A stretch of DNA of 33,083 nt, taken from an uncultured Clostridia bacterium. Its GTDB lineage: Bacteria > Bacillota > Clostridia > Oscillospirales > Ruminococcaceae. Below the pieces are notes generated by a model. That model saw nothing but the letters and a program-made list of their open reading frames with translations, was not told the origin of the DNA and did no database searches. How positions within the stretch are numbered: the first letter of the stretch is position 1; every line of letters starts with the position of its first letter. The translations under genes were made by a program, and so were the position numbers. Where the stretch lies: assembly GCA_944386285.1 (NCBI GenBank), contig CALXAM010000060.1, positions 1 to 33,083 of the forward strand, written 5' to 3'. Below, piece after piece: positions 18,352 to 26,718 of this stretch.

Positions 18352-19464
18352 ATGAAGAATCGTGATTTTTTAACGCTGAACCGACAGATTATCCATAAGG
18401 AAGCAAACGGAAAAGTTCTCTGGCAGCCGCGCATCATTTGCTGGTATGCCGACCGGCAGTATCGCAATGAGCCGCTGCCTGAACCGTATACCGGCATGAG
18501 CATTCGGGAGCTTTATGATGCACTCGATTGTTCGAACCGTATTATGATTACAATGAGGCGGTCAAGCTGATCGAAGATCCGTCGATCAAGCGGTATTCAA
18601 AGCAGCTGGATGAACTGCGAACGCAGCATTTTGTCGAAACGCCCGAGGGAACCATCAACTGTATCTTAAAAAAGAACCGCTCCAATTACGGTGAGTTTTT
18701 TGAAAAATGGTGGGTCGAAGATCAAAAGGACATGGAAGTTCAGATGTACATCGAAGCACATCAGGATTATGTGTTCGACGAGGAAGCCTATAATCGGATC
18801 TATGAGATCTGGGGAAACAACGGCTTAGGTTCGATCTATTTCCCACGCATCAATGTGCAGTCGCTGTTTAACGACACCATGGGTGTTGAGGGCGGTATTT
18901 TTTGCATTGATGGATATGCCGGATGTCTGCGAGGAATATTTTAAAATTAAGAGCCAGAACCATGACCGTTTTATCAAGATGATTGAAACGAGCAAATTCG
19001 AATGGATCAACTTTGGAGACAATGTGCACTGTGCAACGCTTCCGCCGTCGCTGTTTGAGCAGTATGTACTGCCCGAGTATCAGCACCGCAATGAGCTTCT
19101 GCACAAGCAGGGCCAGTTCACATTTGCGCACTGGGACGGCGATACCAAAGCGATTTTGAAATATGCCAAAGAAACCGGATTGGACGGCATTGAAGCAGTG
19201 ACACCGAAACCGCAGGGTGATGTAACGCTCGAGGAAATCAAAGAAGCGTTTGGCGATGACGTGTATTTAGTGGACGGCATTGCAGCGCTGCTGTTTGATG
19301 AGATGTATCCGATTGAGATGCTCAAGGAGCAGACCGAACAGATTATCGACATGTTTGCCGGACAACTGATTCTTGGTATTTCGGATGAGATGTCTTCGAC
19401 AGGCAACATCGACCGGATTAAATATGTCGGCGAGATTGTGGATCGTCACAATGCGCGATGCTAA
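18352..19464 (+). pseudogene. UroD-family methyltransferase paralog 5, two frameshifts
   Basis: Three overlapping reading frames together give one UroD-family protein of about 370 residues. The first frame ends as ELYDALDCSNR and continues, after a shift equal to one lost base near 18525-18545, as PYYDYNEAVKLIEDP. The second shift lies in a run of six T at 18898-18903; with five T the sequence reads GGIFALMDMPDVCEEYF without a break. The C-terminal part has HWDG at the central metal motif and SDEMSSTGNIDR where other paralogs have a ligand Cys. The two shifts cancel, and both outer ends are well conserved. The gene may be recently inactivated or may carry sequence errors. It is the last gene of the cluster, directly before a terminator. 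Confidence 0.8.
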
Positions 19465-19470
19465 ATCATA

Positions 19471-19505
19471 AAAAAGCAGGAGTTCATAGGAACTCCTGCT
19501 TTTTT
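19471..19505 (+). terminator. Terminator of the methyltransferase cluster
   Basis: A 14-bp stem (19471-19484 with 19491-19504) with a 6-nt loop, starting in A-rich and ending in T-rich sequence, just after the stop of paralog 5. The next 165 bp, to the end of the flavin reductase gene, hold nothing else I can recognise. Confidence 0.92.
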
Positions 19506-19670
19506 ATCTGATTCGTAATGTCGTTTCAAAATGCATTGTCATAAACAATTGGTATTTAATAAACATCTGTTGATAAAGAAACTTTGGCTTCTGTCTGTGT
19601 AAATGACCGTGCAAATAGAAAGGAAACGAAAATAATTTAATTTTAAATATAGATATCAGATATGGACGCG

Positions 19671-20186
19671 TTATCGTCTGTAGCAAGCAATAATTTCACC
19701 GATATACATCCGATGAAAATCATCACCGGCATAATTGGGTGCAACGACAGATTTGTCAATGAAGCAATCTTCCGTTAAGTCCTGCGCATAGAGCTTGCGG
19801 CAAACAAGAATCAGTGAAGCTTCTTTTGGCGCCGCACCGCCGTCGAATGCACAAGGATGCAGGTCGCATGCAGTCCATTTGTTTTGTGTTCTGCCCGATT
19901 CTTTTCCGCAGAAGCCTAAGACCTTGCGATATTCCGGGGTGTTTTCAAAGAATGATAACGTAAAGAGATCGTTTTCTTCCATAAAGCCATAAGTATAACG
20001 CTGCGGGCGAACATAAACGGTTGCAACCGGTTTGTTCCATAAAATTCCCAGGCCTCCCCAGCTGACAGTCATGGGGTTACAGTTTTCGATTGTGCCGCCG
20101 GTTAAGAGCGCCCATTCTTTTCCAATCAGTGAAAATGGATTTTGTGTAAGCTCATAAGGTGAGCATTGTGTAAATTCAGACATCAT
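19671..20186 (-). CDS. Flavin reductase-like FMN-binding protein
   Basis: This 171-residue protein matches the flavin reductase-like domain family (PF01613). The N-terminal stretch PFSLIGKEWALLTGG and NPMTVSWGGLGILWNKPVATVYVRPQRYTYGFM corresponds to the FMN-binding split barrel, and FTLSFFE is a usual following strand. Such proteins reduce or hold flavin and often act as small electron carriers. A GGAGG site precedes two consecutive ATGs (20186 and 20183); the second has the more usual spacing. It lies 28 bp downstream of the marR-like gene in the same direction and probably shares its promoter. Confidence 0.88.
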   Translation of the reverse strand: MMSEFTQCSPYELTQNPFSLIGKEWALLTGGTIENCNPMTVSWGGLGILWNKPVATVYVRPQRYTYGFMEENDLFTLSFFENTPEYRKVLGFCGKESGRTQNKWTACDLHPCAFDGGAAPKEASLILVCRKLYAQDLTEDCFIDKSVVAPNYAGDDFHRMYIGEIIACYRR

Positions 20187-20214
20187 ACATTCCTCCGATC
20201 TTTCATCTTATCTG

Positions 20215-20709
20215 TTATGATACACTTGTTTTTTCATTCTGTAAAGAGGGAGAAAGCGGCGTGTTTTCAGAGGATTCGGAGAGCTTTGGCAAGATTTCAT
20301 GAATCGTTTGAAATGCTGTCGAAAGTCTTTCCATATCACTTTTTGAAAGGACCGAGAGCTTTTCTGCTAAGTTGGCTGTAGCCAATGCAAAAAAGTCACA
20401 TAACATTTGGTTTGCTTGGGGCGTTAACGTAACAAAAATTTTCCGGCGATCATCCTGTGAAGGAAACCGTGACAGTAAACCGCGGTCAGCAAGCTGATCC
20501 ACCAGATGTGTCATTTGCTGTTTTGCAATGCCGCATTCCTCTGCCAGTGCGGACATAGAACGGGAAGTGTGCATCAATGAAAGAAGCACATAAAACTGCA
20601 TGGGAGAAAGCTGAGAACGAATATTATTTTCTGTTGGTTTCAGTAAGTTCTTCTTCAAAAGCGGGAGAGAAGTGATCATTTGATTACAAAGAAAATCGCG
20701 TTGATTCAT
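20215..20709 (-). CDS. MarR-family transcriptional regulator
   Basis: This 164-residue protein has the MarR winged helix: LSPMQFYVLLSLMHTSRSMSALAEECGIAKQQMTHLVDQLADRGLLSR is the helix-turn-helix, followed by the wing PSQDDRRKIFVTLTP. MarR proteins usually repress divergent or own promoters and release them on ligand binding. The start has an AGAGGAA site. It faces the activase operon across a 209-bp region with two promoters and a dyad, so it likely controls both sides. The ligand is unknown. Confidence 0.92.
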   Translation of the reverse strand: MNQRDFLCNQMITSLPLLKKNLLKPTENNIRSQLSPMQFYVLLSLMHTSRSMSALAEECGIAKQQMTHLVDQLADRGLLSRFPSQDDRRKIFVTLTPQANQMLCDFFALATANLAEKLSVLSKSDMERLSTAFQTIHEILPKLSESSENTPLSPSLQNEKTSVS

Positions 20710-20730
20710 AGAAATTCCTCTTTTTTCTGA

Positions 20731-20790
20731 TTGACAGTACGCGCACAGTGTGGTATACTGTCATGAAAATAGTTCACATATATAAACTAT
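20731..20790 (+). promoter_or_regulatory. Promoter of the activase operon with a MarR-like operator
   Basis: Consensus TTGACA (20731-20736), 17 bp, then TATACT (20754-20759) points toward the activase gene. The dyad ATAGTT-N10-AACTAT (20769-20790) covers the expected start point of this transcript. It also lies in the early transcribed part of the opposite marR transcript, a good position for a repressor acting on both. Confidence 0.65.
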
Positions 20791-20805
20791 CATGTTTTAT
20801 TTTCT

Positions 20806-20833
20806 ATTATACAAGTAAAATGCGTATTGTCAA
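20806..20833 (-). promoter_or_regulatory. Promoter of marR and flavin reductase genes
   Basis: On the - strand TTGACA (20828-20833), a 16-bp spacer and TATAAT (20806-20811). It starts an approximately 90-nt leader before the marR start codon. The two opposite promoters face each other, so their transcripts overlap for some tens of bases. Confidence 0.65.
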
Positions 20834-20870
20834 CGTAAAAATGAAATCTTGCATTTTAAAATAATACGCA
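20821..20870. repeat. Widely spaced 8-bp inverted repeat
   Basis: TGCGTATT (20821-20828) and AATACGCA (20863-20870) are exact inverted copies separated by 34 bp. One arm overlaps the marR -35 box. It could be a pair of regulator half-sites or a stem in the leader RNA of the activase operon. Confidence 0.5.
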
Positions 20871-20918
20871 GTACAATAAAAAAGAATGTGAAAAGAAACG
20901 ATCAATTGGAGGGATATC

Positions 20919-23819
20919 GTGAGAATCGGATTGGATATTGGCTCCACAACGATTAAATGTGTTGTACTGGATGACCAGAATCATTTCATTTATCAATCAT
21001 ATGAACGCCATTTTTCGCAAATTATCGAGAGCTGCGGTGAATTGCTGGCAAAGATTCGCAGCCGGTTTCCGGATCAACAGGAAGCATATCTTGCAATTTC
21101 CGGTTCTGCCGGTATTGGAATTGCTGAGCGAACCGGCATACCGTTTGTACAGGAAGTGTATGCGGCACGTATGTGCGTGAATCGTCTGCTTCCCGGAACG
21201 GATGTCGTCATTGAGCTGGGCGGTGAAGATGCGAAAATTCTGTTTTTGACAAACGGCTTAGAGGTCCGTATGAATGGTTCGTGTGCCGGCGGAACCGGTG
21301 CATTTATTGATCAGATGGCATCGCTTTTAAACGTCACACCTGAGGAACTGGATACACTTGCCAAGCAGAAGGAAAAGATCTATACGATTGCGTCACGGTG
21401 CGGTGTATTTGCAAAAACCGATATTCAGCCGCTTCTCAATCAAGGTGCGCGGAAACCCGATATTGCAGCAAGCATTTATAGTGCGGTTGTCAGCCAGACA
21501 ATCGCCGGTTTGGCACAAGGTCGGGAAATAAAGGGAAATATTGTATATTTAGGCGGCCCGCTCACGTTTTCTTCTTCATTGCGTGAAAGCTTTGATGAAG
21601 CGCTTCATACCAAAGGTGTTTGTCCTGAAAATTCGCTTTACTATGTGGCGATTGGCGCAGCATTCTGCGCAGATCAGCCGATAGATTTGGCCAAAGCTTC
21701 CGCAAGTATTGCACATTATCAGGCGAAAGGAAATTTTTCGTACCGTCCGCCCCTGTTTGCAAGTGAGGCAGAGTATCAGGCATTTTTAAAGCGGCACAGT
21801 CAGTGTGCGGTTGCTCGAGAGGATCTGGCGTCTTATAACGGAAAAGCGTATGTTGGAATTGATGCGGGTTCTACGACCGTGAAAGCCGTTGTCATGGGAG
21901 AAAACGGTGCGCTTTTGCATGAGGTTTATCTTCCGAACAGTGGAAATCCCGTGCCGTTGATTCGTACATTTTTGACGGAATTATATGAAAAGAAACCGGA
22001 TATTGATATCTGTGCTTCGGCAGTTACAGGCTATGGTGAAGAATTGATCCGCAGTGCGTTTTGTGCGGATTATGGAATTGTCGAAACCGTTGCGCATTTT
22101 ACGGCGGCAAAATCCTTTTTACCGGATGTTGAGTTTGTCATTGACATCGGCGGTCAGGATATTAAATGCTTTAAAATTCACAATGGCGCGATTGATAATA
22201 TCTTTTTAAACGAAGCTTGCTCCTCGGGATGCGGTTCGTTTTTGCAGACGTTTGCAAATGCGCTTCACTATTCGCCTGAAGAATTTTCAAAGCTTGGACT
22301 CCTTGCGAAAAAGCCTGTGGATCTTGGCTCCCGTTGCACGGTATTTATGAATTCTTCTGTGAAGCAGGCGCAAAAGGACGGTGCGTCGATTGAGGACATT
22401 TCCGCCGGATTGTCGCTTGCGGTCGTGAAAAACGCACTGTATAAGGTCATCCGCGCTTCTTCTCCGGGTGAGCTCGGAAAGAAAATTGTGGTGCAGGGCG
22501 GTACATTCTTAAACGATGCGGTACTTCGCGCATTCGAGCAGGAAATCGGAACGGAGGTCATTCGTCCGGATATTTCTGGGTTGATGGGCGCATATGGCGC
22601 TGCGCTTTATGCGAGACAGAAAGCAGCGCCCGGACAGAAGAGTGCTATTTTGGATGCAAAGGCGCTTGCAGAATTTACCCATGAGATCCGTGTTGTGACT
22701 TGCGGCCTGTGCAACAATCATTGCCGTTTGACTGTGAATACATTCCAGGACGGCAGAAAGTTTATCGGCGGAAACCGGTGTGAACGTCCCGTGACAAAAG
22801 CGGCTTCTTCCGATGATCGGAATTTATACGCGTATAAGCGGGCAAAGCTCAGTTCTTATAAAGACACGGATGGCAGCCGGGGTGTGATTGGCATTCCGAT
22901 GGGACTCAATATGTATGAGCTTTTTCCGTTCTGGTATACATTCTTTACAAAGCTTTCGTTTGGCGTACGTCGTTCACCGATCTCGAGCCGTGCGCTTTAT
23001 GTAAACGGTCAGCAAACGATTCCATCGGATACGGTTTGCTATCCGGCAAAGCTGATGCACGGTCATGTGCAGGCACTTGTGGATGAAGGAATTGATACGA
23101 TTTTCTATCCTTGTATGTCCTATAATTTCGATGAGCATTTGGGCGATAATCATTATAACTGTCCGGTGGTTGCATATTATCCGGAGGTCATCGGTGCCAA
23201 TATGGCATCGCTTCAAGGGAAAACACTGATTAAAGATTATGTCGGCATCCATCGGAAAAAGGATTTCCCGATTAAGATGCATGCGATTTTATCCAATTAT
23301 TTTTCAGGAATTACACTGGACGAAGTACGGAAAGCAGCAGCTTGTGCTTATGCAGAATATGACGCATATCTTGCGGATATCCGTCAAAAAGGCGAAGAGA
23401 TGATTGCACAGGCACGCAAAGAAAATCGCCAAATCATCGTACTGTCGGGACGGCCGTATCATGTAGATCCGGAGATCAATCACGGAATTGATAAACTGAT
23501 CACAAGCTTTGGTGCAACCGTTATCTCAGAAGATGTGCTGAGCGCTCATATGAAAAAGACAAAACGGAATGTATTAAATCAATGGACGTATCATGCACGT
23601 TTGTATGCGGCAGCAGACTATGTGAGCACACAGCCGGATATGGAGCTTGTGCAGCTTGTTTCATTCGGATGCGGCGTTGATGCAATTACAACGGACGAAG
23701 TGCGTGACATTTTGGAGCGAAACGGAAAAATTTATACACAGATTAAAATTGATGAAATTTCAAACCTTGGTGCAGTGACGATCCGGCTGCGCAGTTTGTT
23801 TGCGGCAATCGGACGTTAA
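20919..23819 (+). CDS. Double-ASKHA acyl-CoA dehydratase activase-like protein with DUF2229
   Basis: This 966-residue protein has two tandem BadF/BcrA-type ASKHA ATPase domains. The first (about 1-270) has LDIGSTTIKCVV, NGSCAGGTG and ASRCGVFAKTD; the second (about 310-570) has IDAGSTTVKAVV, NEACSSGCG and GSRCTVFMNSS. The Cys in each pair of motifs corresponds to the bridging Fe-S ligands of 2-hydroxyacyl-CoA dehydratase activators. A third part (from about 600) matches DUF2229, starting CGLCNNHCRL with a later Cys. Such proteins are thought to couple ATP hydrolysis to low-potential electron transfer; the exact acceptor is unknown. The start is GTG with a GGAGGG site. In many Clostridia, as I recall, this protein and the next gene are one chain of about 1400 residues; here they are two adjacent genes. 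Confidence 0.87.
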   Translation: MRIGLDIGSTTIKCVVLDDQNHFIYQSYERHFSQIIESCGELLAKIRSRFPDQQEAYLAISGSAGIGIAERTGIPFVQEVYAARMCVNRLLPGTDVVIELGGEDAKILFLTNGLEVRMNGSCAGGTGAFIDQMASLLNVTPEELDTLAKQKEKIYTIASRCGVFAKTDIQPLLNQGARKPDIAASIYSAVVSQTIAGLAQGREIKGNIVYLGGPLTFSSSLRESFDEALHTKGVCPENSLYYVAIGAAFCADQPIDLAKASASIAHYQAKGNFSYRPPLFASEAEYQAFLKRHSQCAVAREDLASYNGKAYVGIDAGSTTVKAVVMGENGALLHEVYLPNSGNPVPLIRTFLTELYEKKPDIDICASAVTGYGEELIRSAFCADYGIVETVAHFTAAKSFLPDVEFVIDIGGQDIKCFKIHNGAIDNIFLNEACSSGCGSFLQTFANALHYSPEEFSKLGLLAKKPVDLGSRCTVFMNSSVKQAQKDGASIEDISAGLSLAVVKNALYKVIRASSPGELGKKIVVQGGTFLNDAVLRAFEQEIGTEVIRPDISGLMGAYGAALYARQKAAPGQKSAILDAKALAEFTHEIRVVTCGLCNNHCRLTVNTFQDGRKFIGGNRCERPVTKAASSDDRNLYAYKRAKLSSYKDTDGSRGVIGIPMGLNMYELFPFWYTFFTKLSFGVRRSPISSRALYVNGQQTIPSDTVCYPAKLMHGHVQALVDEGIDTIFYPCMSYNFDEHLGDNHYNCPVVAYYPEVIGANMASLQGKTLIKDYVGIHRKKDFPIKMHAILSNYFSGITLDEVRKAAACAYAEYDAYLADIRQKGEEMIAQARKENRQIIVLSGRPYHVDPEINHGIDKLITSFGATVISEDVLSAHMKKTKRNVLNQWTYHARLYAAADYVSTQPDMELVQLVSFGCGVDAITTDEVRDILERNGKIYTQIKIDEISNLGAVTIRLRSLFAAIGR

Positions 23820-23831
23820 GGAGGACAGGGT

Positions 23832-25121
23832 ATGGCAAAACTTATCTATGATAAAACGGGGCGGTTATTGTTTACAAAGGAAATGAAGCGGGAATATACA
23901 TTGCTGTTTCCGATGATGGCACCGATCCATTTTACGATTCTCGGCAATGTATTTCGTCATTTTGGATACCACCCGGAGCTTCTGACAACAACCGGTCCGG
24001 AAATTGCACAGACAGGACTTAAGTATGTGCATAATGATACTTGCTATCCGGCGATTCTGGTCATCGGACAGTTGATTCATGCTTTGCAAAGCGGAAAATA
24101 TGATCTTGACAAAGTGGCGCTGATGATTACGCAGACAGGTGGTGGATGCCGTGCGTCCAATTATATTTACCTGTTGCGTAAGGCATTAAAGAAAGCCGGA
24201 CTTGAAAAAATTCCGGTGATTTCTGTAAATCTTTCGGGTATGGAGAAAAACCCGGGATTTAAGCTCACACTGCCGATTATCCGGCGTGCAGTAGGAGCGA
24301 TTGTATACGGTGATGCGTTGATGCTGTTAAAGAATCAGACAAAACCGTATGAGGTAAACGCAGGGCAAACGGATGCACTTGTCGATCACTGGACCGATTA
24401 TCTTGTGAAAAAGCTGAATAAAGGTGAAGGCTGTTCCAAAAAAGAAATCCGCGAAACACTTAGAAAGATCGTAGCGGATTTTGTAAACGTTCCGGTTTGC
24501 CGCACACCGAAAGTAAAAGTCGGCGTAGTGGGTGAAATCTATGTCAAATACGCAAGTCTCGGGAACAACAATTTGGAAGACTTTTTGGCTTCGCAGGACT
24601 GCGAGGTAAATCTGCCCGGTATTTTGTCGTTTGCACTGTTTAAGGTGGATAATCGATTGGAAGATATCAAATTGTATGGCGGCAGTAAAATAAAATTTAT
24701 GGTTGTCAATAAACTGATGCGTTATTGTGAATCTCTTGAGTCTATTTTGATTGAATGCATCAAAGAAGCACCGCAGTTTGTACCGCCGTCTTATTATCAG
24801 CATACCAAATCACTCGTGAAAGGCGTGATTGGGTATGGTGATAAGATGGGTGAAGGATGGCTTTTGACTGCGGAAATGCTTGAACTTGTTGAAATGGGAT
24901 ATGAGAATATTGTTTGTACGCAGCCATTTGGTTGTTTGCCAAACCATATCTGCGGCAAAGGAATGATTCGCAAAATTCGTGAGATTGATGACCGTGCCAA
25001 TATTGTGGCGATCGATTATGACGCAGGCGCTACACGAGTGAATCAGGAGAATCGCATCAAGCTCATGCTTGCAGTCGCGAAAGAAAAGCTTTCGAACAAG
25101 GAGGACACATGTGGAGTGTAA
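23832..25121 (+). CDS. 2-hydroxyacyl-CoA dehydratase-like protein, partner of the activase
   Basis: This 429-residue protein starts 12 bp after the activase gene behind an AAGGAGG site. It resembles the C-terminal part of the large fused activase/dehydratase-related proteins and the dehydratase-component fold. Conserved cysteines occur in VHNDTCYPA, TGGGCRASNYIYLLRKAL and PFGCLPNHICGKGM, likely Fe-S ligands. The arrangement suggests an ATP-driven electron donor (previous gene) acting on an Fe-S acceptor subunit (this gene). The reaction is unknown, and no acyl-CoA pathway genes are visible nearby. It overlaps the next gene by 13 bp. Confidence 0.82.
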   Translation: MAKLIYDKTGRLLFTKEMKREYTLLFPMMAPIHFTILGNVFRHFGYHPELLTTTGPEIAQTGLKYVHNDTCYPAILVIGQLIHALQSGKYDLDKVALMITQTGGGCRASNYIYLLRKALKKAGLEKIPVISVNLSGMEKNPGFKLTLPIIRRAVGAIVYGDALMLLKNQTKPYEVNAGQTDALVDHWTDYLVKKLNKGEGCSKKEIRETLRKIVADFVNVPVCRTPKVKVGVVGEIYVKYASLGNNNLEDFLASQDCEVNLPGILSFALFKVDNRLEDIKLYGGSKIKFMVVNKLMRYCESLESILIECIKEAPQFVPPSYYQHTKSLVKGVIGYGDKMGEGWLLTAEMLELVEMGYENIVCTQPFGCLPNHICGKGMIRKIREIDDRANIVAIDYDAGATRVNQENRIKLMLAVAKEKLSNKEDTCGV

Positions 25122-25882
25122 TTGTCTGTTGGGTATTGTTCTTTTTCTGCTATAGCGTGCTTGGGTGGATGTGTGAAACGGTTTATTGTTCGGTTGGCGC
25201 AAAAAAGTTTGTCAATCGGGGATTCTTGAATGGACCGATTTGTCCTGTTTATGGATTTGGTGCATTGCTTGTCATCAGTGTACTGCGGCCGCTTCATGGA
25301 AATCCGCTGCTGATCTTTGTAGTTGGCGCTGTTGTCACCAGTGCGCTTGAATATGTGACCGGTTGGCTTTTAGAAACGATTTTCCATATGAAGCTATGGG
25401 ATTATTCAAAGCGGAAACTCAACTTGCATGGCCGTGTGTGCCTGCGCAACAGCGTGATGTTTGGCCTTTTATGCGTGGTACTTGATTTATGGATTCATCC
25501 ATTTTTTGCGCGGTACATTGAAGCGCTTCCAACGCTGTGGCTTGGTTTACTGGGTGGATTTTTGTGCGGTGTTTTATTCAGCGATTGTCTTGTAACCGTA
25601 TATACATTCCTGCGTGTCAACGGACATATTCAGAAAATGCAGGCTGCAGCAGAATCGTTCCATTCTGCAATGAAAACAATGCGGGAAGAGCAGCGTGCAC
25701 AGGCAGCAACAGCAATTGCGGAGCTGCGTACACAGCTTGAACGGATGCAGACAGATACGCATATTCTTGAACGGCGTGTGCTTCGGGCATTTCCGCAGAT
25801 GCGGTCGAAGCGTTACCCTGAGGCAATGGAGAAACTAAAAGATGCAGTTCATAGTTATGTGCGCAACAAGAGAAAAAAGTGA
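25109..25882 (+). CDS. CmpB-type (PF06541) putative ABC transporter permease, membrane protein
   Basis: This 257-residue protein starts inside the end of the dehydratase-like gene, with an AAGGAGG site. The N-terminal half has several hydrophobic segments (residues about 4-25, 45-62, 66-88, 108-125 and 140-165) with the family-typical GWMCETVYCSV, RGFLNGPICPVYGFGAL and ALEYVTGWLLE. It matches the family annotated as putative ABC-transporter type IV. The C-terminal 90 residues are a charged, probably coiled-coil cytoplasmic tail. No ATPase partner is present, so the transporter label is weak. It may be cotranscribed only for convenience. Confidence 0.8.
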   Translation: MWSVIVCWVLFFFCYSVLGWMCETVYCSVGAKKFVNRGFLNGPICPVYGFGALLVISVLRPLHGNPLLIFVVGAVVTSALEYVTGWLLETIFHMKLWDYSKRKLNLHGRVCLRNSVMFGLLCVVLDLWIHPFFARYIEALPTLWLGLLGGFLCGVLFSDCLVTVYTFLRVNGHIQKMQAAAESFHSAMKTMREEQRAQAATAIAELRTQLERMQTDTHILERRVLRAFPQMRSKRYPEAMEKLKDAVHSYVRNKRKK

Positions 25883-25921
25883 TAGTTGTTTCGATCCATA
25901 CTGCATGACAGATAACAAGTA

Positions 25922-25959
25922 AAAACCGGAACTGCGCAAAAAAGTGCAGTTCCGGTTTT
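25922..25959 (+). terminator. Terminator of the activase operon
   Basis: Perfect 14-bp stem (25922-25935 with 25946-25959) around an A-rich loop, about 40 bp after the CmpB-like gene, ending in T residues. Confidence 0.9.
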
Positions 25960-25995
25960 GTATTTTATGTGGTACCATATAAACGATTACAAGAT

Positions 25996-26039
25996 AAAAT
26001 TTCCTCTGACACAAATGATATTGTATCAGTGGAAATTTT
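25996..26039 (-). terminator. Probable terminator of the radical-SAM pair
   Basis: Long AT-rich inverted repeat with few mismatches, five bases beyond the stop of the DUF2344 gene on the - strand. The far arm ends in four T on that strand but no long T-run follows, so efficiency is uncertain. Confidence 0.55.
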
Positions 26040-26043
26040 ATTA

Positions 26044-26718
26044 TCAGCAGAACGGAGAACCATCTTCCATTAGAAGTGCGTCACGGCAGATGTGCCAGCG
26101 CAACGGCAGGCCTTCATTTGTTTGTATAAATGCTTCAAGCAGGAGAGATGGATTTAGATTGCTTTGAATGCCTGCTTGTGTTTTCAGCGTTAATAAAACA
26201 ACATCTCCAGACACTTCGCAGGATAAAAGCTCACACATTGGACGAATATCAATTTGTTTGGTGATTTTACGGCGACCTTGTTTGGCACGCTTTTCCACGA
26301 GAATTTGTGTGCTGCGCATGAACGCACAGAAGCGGTCGCGCAGAACTTCAGCGGACTGTGTGTTGCCAAAGAGCTGAATTGTATAAATTGCGTGTGTGAT
26401 TGCCTGCGGCTTGTTTTGAATTTTTGCAGTTGTATGGATACGAATATCTGGTGGAAGTGCATCATTTAATCGGGAAGTTACTTCAGAAAGAGGAAAGGCA
26501 TCATCAATTAAACGAAGATCCATCACTTCGCTTTTGCTTTCATATCCCAGAGAGAGCGGGAGTGCAAACGTCAAATAGATGTGCGGGTTAAACCCTTCTG
26601 TATACCATACCGGGAGTTTTGCGCGTACGATCGCACGCTGCATGCAGCGCATCATGTCCAGATGAGAGATGTAACGTGCACGGCCAGTTTTGTGATAAAA
26701 CACACGAATATCAATCAA
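26044..26718 (-). CDS. TIGR03936-family radical SAM-linked protein (DUF2344)
   Basis: This 224-residue protein has the typical DUF2344 opening FYHKTGRARYISHLDMMRCMQRAIVRAKLPVWYTEGFNP, as split segments KTGRARYISHLD and LPVWYTEGFNPHI. The family is always found next to, or fused with, the TIGR03960 radical SAM protein, as here. Its function is not established. The start is TTG, behind a GGAGGG site and only seven bases upstream of the end of the preceding gene, giving an 8-bp overlap and likely coupled translation. Confidence 0.88.
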   Translation of the reverse strand: MIDIRVFYHKTGRARYISHLDMMRCMQRAIVRAKLPVWYTEGFNPHIYLTFALPLSLGYESKSEVMDLRLIDDAFPLSEVTSRLNDALPPDIRIHTTAKIQNKPQAITHAIYTIQLFGNTQSAEVLRDRFCAFMRSTQILVEKRAKQGRRKITKQIDIRPMCELLSCEVSGDVVLLTLKTQAGIQSNLNPSLLLEAFIQTNEGLPLRWHICRDALLMEDGSPFC

